A stretch of DNA of 9,919 nt from Candidatus Hydrogenedentota bacterium. GTDB lineage: Bacteria; Hydrogenedentota; Hydrogenedentia; Hydrogenedentales; CAITNO01. The notes below the pieces were generated by a model that was not told where the DNA came from, made no database searches, and saw nothing but the letters and a program-made list of their open reading frames with translations. The stretch spans positions 1 through 9,919 of the forward strand of contig SLFT01000281.1 of NCBI GenBank assembly GCA_007124105.1, in the 5' to 3' direction. The first letter of the stretch is position 1. Each line of letters begins with the position of its first letter. Below are positions 5,884 to 9,919 of the stretch, in pieces. Made by a program: the position numbers and the translations under genes.

Positions 5884-5903
5884 GATGCGTTTGAGAACGC
5901 ATC
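5884..5903 (-). other. Perfect 8-bp hairpin between rpsC and rplP
   Basis: In the mRNA the arms GATGCGTT and AACGCATC pair perfectly around a CTCA tetraloop. The stem begins two bases after the rpsC TAA and ends four bases before the rplP SD (GGAG). The bases that follow are TATTGGAG, not a T-run, so it does not look like an intrinsic terminator. It could protect the upstream message from 3' exonucleases, mark a processing site, or be bound by a protein. These roles are inference; the inverted repeat itself is directly visible. Confidence 0.8.
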
Positions 5904-5905
5904 AG

Positions 5906-6754
5906 TTAACTCTCAGTGCCAATGTCCATTTTCTGCGAAGCGGCCTGCTCTTCATTGCGTCTGCGGCCGCCCCTGCCGCCGCCGTCACGACCGCCGCGAC
6001 CGCCGCCGCGACCGCCGCCGCCACCGCCACGACCACCACGGTCATCTCGGGGGCCGCGCGCATCGGGTCTGCGAACGCCCAAGTCGCCGCCGATTTTTTC
6101 AACGCGCTCGCCCGGCATCACGTCACCCAGGTAAATCCAAACTTTCACGCCAATAGCGCCGTACGTGGTACGACTAACCGCCGCGCCATAATCCACATTG
6201 GCGCGCAAGGTGTGTAATGGCACACTGCCGTCGCGCGACTGCTCCGCGCGCGCGATTTCCGCGCCGTTCAGGCGGCCGGCGACACGAATACGAATTCCCT
6301 TGGCGCCAAGACGCATTGTATTCTGCATCGCTTTTTTCATGGCGCGCCGAAACGAAATACGACGTTCAAGCTGCGCGGCAAGACGCTCGGCCACCAGCTG
6401 GGCGCATAAATCAGCTACCGCCACTTCTGCGATATTCACAGCAACTTCATGGCCGGTGAGCGCCTCAAGTTCCTGACGCAGTTTCTCTACACGGTCTCCC
6501 TTCTGTCCAATAGCATAGGCCGGCTGGGGCGTGTAAATATGTACTTTTGTCTTACGTCCAGCCCGTTCTATATCAACCCGGGCCACCTCGGCTCTCGGAT
6601 TGTCCGGATCAGTTTCCAGACGTTGTTTGACATACTTCCGAATCTGCAAATCTTTTTGCAGCAACTCGGCGTAGTCCTTATCCGCGTACCAGATGGACGA
6701 CCAGTTTTGAATGATGCCCAACCGGAAGCCGAAGGGATGTATCTTCTGACCCAT
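5906..6754 (-). CDS. rpsC: Small-subunit ribosomal protein S3 with RGG/glycine-rich C-terminal tail
   Basis: S3 forms part of the mRNA entry pore of the 30S subunit and takes part in unwinding mRNA. The protein has 282 residues (E. coli 233). It opens with MGQKIHPFGFRLGI. The type II KH domain has its GxxG loop as GQKG (83-86). Arg136, Arg137 and Lys140 in SFRRAMKKA match the E. coli helicase residues Arg131, Arg132 and Lys135. The C-domain ends around YGAIGVKVWIYLGDVMPGE (198-216). Beyond it is an added tail: residues 239-266 are almost only Gly and Arg, then NEEQAASQKMDIGTES. The start is ATG at 6754 behind GAGGAG, which overlaps the rplV TAG. Its role is certain; the tail's role is unknown. 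Confidence 0.97.
   Translation of the reverse strand: MGQKIHPFGFRLGIIQNWSSIWYADKDYAELLQKDLQIRKYVKQRLETDPDNPRAEVARVDIERAGRKTKVHIYTPQPAYAIGQKGDRVEKLRQELEALTGHEVAVNIAEVAVADLCAQLVAERLAAQLERRISFRRAMKKAMQNTMRLGAKGIRIRVAGRLNGAEIARAEQSRDGSVPLHTLRANVDYGAAVSRTTYGAIGVKVWIYLGDVMPGERVEKIGGDLGVRRPDARGPRDDRGGRGGGGGGRGGGRGGRDGGGRGGRRRNEEQAASQKMDIGTES
5957..6040 (-). repeat. Low-complexity GC-rich repeat coding the S3 RGG tail
   Basis: These 84 bases encode residues 239-266 of S3, a run of RGG, RGGGGGG, RGGG, RGG, RDGGG, RGG and RRR units. The DNA is an irregular array of CCGCCGCGACC-like words on the plus strand. It is in frame with S3 throughout. This kind of sequence is prone to slippage and to assembly or sequencing error, although the frame carries on to a sensible stop. 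Confidence 0.85.
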
Positions 6755-6765
6755 GCGATTCTCCT

Positions 6766-7113
6766 CTATTCAGTAATGGTCAGCGTTACATGGCTGCTGC
6801 GATGACGAATGCGTCCGGCGCGACCGCGCGCCATCGGCCGATAACGGTAAAACGTCCGTCCTTCATCCACCATGATAGTCTTAATTATAAACTCATCCGT
6901 GTCCACACGCCGGCGCACTTCTCTGGCGCGCCACTCGGCGTTGGCTACCGCAGAATCCAATAGTTTCAACATAGGTTCGGCGGAACGCTTTAACGTGAAC
7001 TCCAAAATATCACGCGCTTCTATCACGCGCTTGCCGCGGATCATATCCGCTACAAGCCGCGCCTTGCGTGCTGAGACGCGCGAATTGCTTAGTTTTGCCC
7101 GGGCTTCCAGCAT
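6766..7113 (-). CDS. rplV: Large-subunit ribosomal protein L22
   Basis: L22 binds all domains of 23S rRNA, and its long beta-hairpin lines the peptide exit tunnel, where it shapes macrolide binding and nascent-chain stalling. It has 115 residues (E. coli 110). Signatures are SRVSARKARLVADMIRGKRV (11-30), the helix AEPMLKLLDSAVANAEWRA (45-63), and IKTIMVDEGRTFYRYRPMAR (77-96) continuing into the hairpin GRAGRIRHRSSHVTLTI. The hairpin tip has normal length with no insertion or deletion. ATG at 7113 has AGGAG eight bases upstream and lies 15 bases after rpsS. Confidence 0.98.
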   Translation of the reverse strand: MLEARAKLSNSRVSARKARLVADMIRGKRVIEARDILEFTLKRSAEPMLKLLDSAVANAEWRAREVRRRVDTDEFIIKTIMVDEGRTFYRYRPMARGRAGRIRHRSSHVTLTITE

Positions 7114-7128
7114 TGCCTGGTCTCCTGT

Positions 7129-7392
7129 CTATTTGCCGCCCGCGTGTCCGCGGTACGTGCGCGTTGGGGCGAATTCGCCCAATTTATGACCCACCATGTT
7201 TTCGGTGACAAACACAGGAATAAATGTTTTTCCGTTATGCACCGCAACGGTCAATCCGACCATATCCGGAATAATCATGGAGCGCCGCGACCATGTCTTG
7301 ATCACGCGTCTGTCGCGCTCTCGCTGTTGCTTCAGCACCTTCTGCAACAGGTGGTCGTCAATGAAATAGCCTTTCTTCAGCGAACGGGACAC
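7129..7392 (-). CDS. rpsS: Small-subunit ribosomal protein S19
   Basis: S19 sits in the 30S head with S13 and contacts the A-site finger of the 50S subunit. It has 87 residues (E. coli 92), ending GHAGGK without the usual extra lysine tail. Signatures are SRSLKKGYFIDDHLL (2-16), IKTWSRRSMIIPDMVGLTVA (31-50), VHNGKTFIPVFV (51-62) and the invariant ENMVGHKLGEFAPTRTYRGH (64-83). The start is GTG at 7392 with AAAGGAG seven bases upstream; the invariant SRSLKKG follows at once, so this start is secure. It is separated from rplB by 90 bases, the longest gap in the window. Confidence 0.97.
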   Translation of the reverse strand: MSRSLKKGYFIDDHLLQKVLKQQRERDRRVIKTWSRRSMIIPDMVGLTVAVHNGKTFIPVFVTENMVGHKLGEFAPTRTYRGHAGGK

Positions 7393-7482
7393 CTGTTTTC
7401 TCCTTTATCTGTTATGCCCGTCAACGGCTCTATACCACACAGCCGGAACGCCGGCGCAGGTCTTGACAGTTGGCGTACGCTT
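7393..7482 (-). other. rplB-rpsS gap with GC hairpin
   Basis: At 90 bases this is the longest gap in the window. It holds a perfect 5-bp inverted repeat with a 4-base loop at 7442-7455 (arms GCCGG and CCGGC), an 8-bp palindrome GCGTACGC at 7473-7480 and the strong rpsS SD. There is no T-tract. A TATAGA at about 7429-7434 on the coding strand has no matching -35 element, so I do not call a promoter. No small reading frame with an SD is apparent. Confidence 0.6.
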
Positions 7483-8310
7483 CTATGCATTGCGCCGCCT
7501 GATAATAAACTTGTTCGAAATTTTCTTTTTCTTGCGCGTCTTATACCCCTTGGTGGGCACGCCCCAAGGCGTCACGGGATGACCGCCACCTGATGAACGG
7601 CCTTCACCGCCGCCATGTGGATGGTCCACAGGGTTCATCACCACGCCGCGCACTTTCGGACGTCGTCCCAGCCAACGCGAACGTCCGGCCTTGCCCAGGT
7701 TAATGTTGCCATGCTCTTCGTTGCCCACCGCGCCAAAAGTGGCCTTGCATTCACCAAGTACGCGGCGCATCTCGCCCGAGGGCAGACGCAACACAACAAA
7801 CTTGCCTTCCTTGGCAAGGAGCTGACATTTGTTGCCCGCCGCGCGCGCTATCTGGCCGCCTTTGCCCGGCGTGAGTTCAACATTGCTCACCACGCTCCCC
7901 AATGGCATATTGGCAAGCGGCATGGCGTTGCCGGCCTCGAATTCAGCCTTTTTTCCGCTGGTAATCGTCTGTCCAACCTTGAGGGAGGACGGCGCCACAA
8001 TATACCGTTTCTCGCCGTCAACATATACTATTAATGCTATGTTGGCGCTGCGATTGGGATCATATTCAATCGCGGTCACTTTGCCGGGAATTCCGTCTTT
8101 GTCGCGTCGGAAGTCAACTACGCGGTACAGGCGTTTCGCGCCGCCGCCACGCCGACGCATGGTAATGCGTCCATGATGGTTGCGTCCGCTGATACGTTTC
8201 TTGGGCCGCAGCAGTTTCTTTTCCGGTTTCTTATCAGTCAATTCCGAAAAGTCCGCGACCGTCATGGCGCGTCGGGACGGGGTATAGGGTTTAAATCTTT
8301 TGAGAGGCAT
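7483..8310 (-). CDS. rplB: Large-subunit ribosomal protein L2
   Basis: L2 is a primary 23S rRNA-binding protein needed for subunit association and close to the peptidyl transferase centre. It has 275 residues (E. coli 273). The N-terminal MPLKRFKPYTPSRRAMTV, the OB and SH3-like barrels, and the C-terminal block are all present. The key loop is MNPVDHPHGGGEGRSSGGG, with His230 and His232; a conserved histidine of this loop is important for activity in E. coli. HPVTPWGVPTKGYKTRKKKK follows. ATG at 8310 has GGAG nine bases upstream and lies 14 bases after rplW. It ends in TAG. Confidence 0.98.
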   Translation of the reverse strand: MPLKRFKPYTPSRRAMTVADFSELTDKKPEKKLLRPKKRISGRNHHGRITMRRRGGGAKRLYRVVDFRRDKDGIPGKVTAIEYDPNRSANIALIVYVDGEKRYIVAPSSLKVGQTITSGKKAEFEAGNAMPLANMPLGSVVSNVELTPGKGGQIARAAGNKCQLLAKEGKFVVLRLPSGEMRRVLGECKATFGAVGNEEHGNINLGKAGRSRWLGRRPKVRGVVMNPVDHPHGGGEGRSSGGGHPVTPWGVPTKGYKTRKKKKISNKFIIRRRNA

Positions 8311-8324
8311 TCGTTTGTTCTCCG

Positions 8325-8624
8325 TCAGATCAGTTCAATTGCATCGCCCGCACGCAAGGTGATAATCGCTTTTTTCCAGTGGGCGCGCCGGCCGGTGCTG
8401 CGCGTGCCCATTTGCCTGCGCAGCTTACCGCGGCAATTCATCGTGTTCACCGCGACCACTTTCACCTCTTCCTTACGGAACATCTCTTCTATGGCGTCCT
8501 TGATTTGGCGCTTGTTTGCCCTTGGATTAACACGAAACACGTACTGGTTTCCTTTTTCGCGCAAAATCTGTGACTCTTCAGTCACAATGGGACGATCTAT
8601 AATTTTGTGGTATTCCAACATCAT
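8325..8624 (-). CDS. rplW: Large-subunit ribosomal protein L23
   Basis: L23 surrounds the tunnel exit and is the docking point for trigger factor and SRP. It has 99 residues (E. coli 100). Recognisable segments are IIDRPIVTEES (8-18), QYVFRVNPRANKRQIKDAIE, and the 23S-binding stretch TMNCRGKLRRQMGTRSTGRRAHWKKAIITL. Glu16 matches the trigger-factor contact (Glu18 in E. coli), while the lysine that often follows is replaced by Glu17. The ATG at 8624 overlaps the rplD TGA by four bases (ATGA), and AGGAG lies eight bases upstream, so the pair is probably translationally coupled. A second Met directly follows and is an alternative start. Confidence 0.97.
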   Translation of the reverse strand: MMLEYHKIIDRPIVTEESQILREKGNQYVFRVNPRANKRQIKDAIEEMFRKEEVKVVAVNTMNCRGKLRRQMGTRSTGRRAHWKKAIITLRAGDAIELI

Positions 8625-9247
8625 GACAATCGCTCCTCGAGTTTGCTCACTGCGTCTTTCTGGAGCACCACATGGGTTGCGTGAATGACGTCCAAGGCGT
8701 TGACCTCAGCGGCTGTGCGCACTTTCACGTCCGGGATATTCCGCGACGACAGCAATAAAGCCGGATGATATTCCGCAGTCACCAGTAGTGTGCGTCGTCT
8801 TTCCGGCGCCACGTTGTTCAACATGGTTACAACGGTTTTTGTCTTAGGCTCATCAATGCGCATGACATCAAGCACACAGAGGCGCTCCGACCGCGTCCGG
8901 TCGCTCAGCAATCCGCTAAGCGCCTTGCGTTTCATGCTCACTGTAGTGCCCGGTTTGTAACTGCGCGGGCGTGGGCCAAAAATGGTGCCGCCGCCACGCA
9001 ACAACGGATCACGGATACTGCCACGCCGCGCGCGGCCCGTGCCTTTTTGACGGTACGGCTTCTGCCCACCGCCGGCAACTTCCGCGCGTTCTTTGGTCTT
9101 GTGCGTACCCTGCCGCAACGAGGCCATCAGCCCCACGACGACGTCATGCACCAGCGTTTCGCTCACAACAACGTCGAAAACCGTGTCGCTTGCTTCCACG
9201 GCGCTCTGTTCGACGCCTTCCATATTCATTGTTTTCAGGGCTACCAT
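8621..9247 (-). CDS. rplD: Large-subunit ribosomal protein L4
   Basis: L4 reaches into the exit tunnel beside L22. In E. coli it also represses its own S10 operon by attenuation and translation control in the leader upstream of rpsJ, which is outside this window. It has 208 residues (E. coli 201). The tunnel loop region runs from about 48 to 95 with the signature GGGQKPYRQKGTGRARRGSIRD, split here as 59-68 and 69-80, then LRGGGTIFGPRPRSY. The C-terminal Rossmann-like half contains SSRNIPDVKVRTA and VVLQKDAVSKLEERL. ATG at 9247 lies two bases after the rplC stop. The AGGGAG upstream is rather distant (12 bases), so coupling to rplC may help. Confidence 0.97.
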   Translation of the reverse strand: MVALKTMNMEGVEQSAVEASDTVFDVVVSETLVHDVVVGLMASLRQGTHKTKERAEVAGGGQKPYRQKGTGRARRGSIRDPLLRGGGTIFGPRPRSYKPGTTVSMKRKALSGLLSDRTRSERLCVLDVMRIDEPKTKTVVTMLNNVAPERRRTLLVTAEYHPALLLSSRNIPDVKVRTAAEVNALDVIHATHVVLQKDAVSKLEERLS

Positions 9248-9249
9248 AA

Positions 9250-9885
9250 TTACTTGGCTCCCTTCAGTGTATGTTTGACTTCAACCATGCCGCCATTCGC
9301 GCCGGGCACGGCGCCTTTGATAACCAGTAAATTCTTTTCCGGCATGACATCCATCACTTCCAGGTTCTGTATAGTTACATGACTGTTGCCCATGCGCCCG
9401 GGCAGTTTCTTGCCTTTTACAACCTCGGCCGGATCGGCGCTTGCGCCAACGGAACCCGGCGCCCGATGAAAATGCGAACCATGCCCGCCGGGGCCGCCGC
9501 TGAAATTGTGGCGTTTGATTACACCGGCAAAACCGCGTCCCTTGCTTAACCCGGACACGTCCACGCGATCACCTTTCTTGAAGATGTCCGTCCGGACTTC
9601 ATCGCCCGGTTTAAGGGCCTCATCGTCTTCCACCTTGAACTCCTTCAATACGCGTTTGGGCGTCACGCCGGCGCGTTTGAAGTGTTGCAGCAGCGGCTTC
9701 GTGCATCGCTTCTCTTTTTTATCGCCGAACCCGACCTGTACAGCCTCATAGCCGTCGTTGGCGCGGGTCTTCCGCTGGACCACCGTGCAGGGGCCCGCTT
9801 GAAGCAGCGTTACGGGTATCCACAGGCCGTCTTCCGTAAAAACACGGGTCATCCCAAGTTTCAACCCTAACAAACCTTTCAGCAT
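9250..9885 (-). CDS. rplC: Large-subunit ribosomal protein L3
   Basis: L3 is one of the first proteins on 23S rRNA; its extended loop reaches the peptidyl transferase centre and is a site of pleuromutilin and linezolid resistance changes. It has 211 residues (E. coli 209). Signatures are LKGLLGLKLGMTRVFTEDG (2-20), SKGRGFAGVIKRHNFSGGPG (114-133), HGSHFHRAPGSVGASADP (135-152), KGKKLPGRMGN (157-167) and the end region EKNLLVIKGAVPGANGG. Ala148 replaces the Gln150 that PrmB methylates in E. coli, so that modification is not expected. The start is ATG at 9885: AGGA lies eight bases upstream. The open frame continues to a GTG at 9900, but this would be inside the SD. rpsJ should lie beyond the window edge. 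Confidence 0.97.
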   Translation of the reverse strand: MLKGLLGLKLGMTRVFTEDGLWIPVTLLQAGPCTVVQRKTRANDGYEAVQVGFGDKKEKRCTKPLLQHFKRAGVTPKRVLKEFKVEDDEALKPGDEVRTDIFKKGDRVDVSGLSKGRGFAGVIKRHNFSGGPGGHGSHFHRAPGSVGASADPAEVVKGKKLPGRMGNSHVTIQNLEVMDVMPEKNLLVIKGAVPGANGGMVEVKHTLKGAK

Positions 9886-9900
9886 CGTTCTTATCCTCAC

Positions 9901-9919
9901 AACGGGGCATATCCCTGAC
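9901..9919 (-). other. Leader of rplC at window edge
   Basis: Only 19 bases lie above the rplC SD region. None of the three reading frames shows a recognisable S10 C-terminus, so the rpsJ-rplC gap probably extends past the edge. Nothing more can be said. Confidence 0.4.

Noticed and set aside
5884..5903. Intrinsic terminator between rpsC and rplP
   Set aside because: The stem is followed by TATTGGAG, not a T-run, and essential genes continue downstream.
349..6217. Long open frames on the plus strand, such as 349-792, 5329-6156 and 5885-6217
   Set aside because: They lie wholly opposite clear ribosomal protein genes, have no SD or family features, and their composition is what reverse-strand GC-rich coding DNA gives.
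7463..7491. TTGACA on the plus strand followed by TATGCA, a possible antisense promoter
   Set aside because: The -10 match is weak, spacing is 15 bases, and it would drive transcription against rplB; a single hexamer match is expected by chance.
1..9919. A novel defence, mobile or biosynthetic system
   Set aside because: All coding capacity is accounted for by conserved ribosomal genes and secY; no transposase, integrase, CRISPR repeat or tRNA-like sequence is seen.

Overview
The window is one uninterrupted piece of the bacterial S10-spc ribosomal protein super-operon. Everything in it lies on the minus strand, so transcription runs from about 9900 down to 1. In transcription order the genes are rplC, rplD, rplW, rplB, rpsS, rplV, rpsC, rplP, rpmC, rpsQ, rplN, rplX, rplE, rpsN, rpsH, rplF, rplR, rpsE, rplO, and the first 152 codons of secY, which runs off the left edge. 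rpsJ (S10), normally first in the operon, must lie beyond the right edge. The largest gap is 90 bases, so no long stretch lacks genes. Apart from the cut secY, every gene is full length and intact.

The gene order is the textbook one with a single exception: rpmD (L30) is missing between rpsE and rplO, and the 69-base gap is too short to hold it. Seven of 20 start codons are not ATG: GTG for rpsS, rplE, rplF and secY, and TTG for rpmC, rpsN and rpsE. Shine-Dalgarno (SD) sequences are clear before most genes, and in several cases they fix the start. Stop codons are 8 TAA, 8 TAG and 3 TGA. This is a lot of TAG for highly expressed genes, and several TAGs are fused to the next gene's SD.

The organism is a bacterium with the standard code and moderately high GC. 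Absence of L30, a long zinc-free S14 and the style of SecY ('YDMFTGGAF') would fit an uncultured lineage around the PVC/Lentisphaerae/Hydrogenedentes area. This is a weak inference, and no phylogeny could be run.

The more unusual parts are peripheral. L15 carries a roughly 69-residue acidic tail, of which the last 49 residues are exactly seven heptads encoded by a 21-bp tandem repeat. S3 has an RGG/glycine-rich tail. S5 has an Arg/Asp-rich N-terminal extension. Several intergenic gaps hold inverted repeats, notably a perfect 8-bp hairpin between rpsC and rplP and a pair of hairpins between rplX and rplE. The rplX-rplE gap is where E. coli S8 binds its own mRNA. I found no mobile element, CRISPR array, RNA gene or new defence-like system; the region is conserved core genome.
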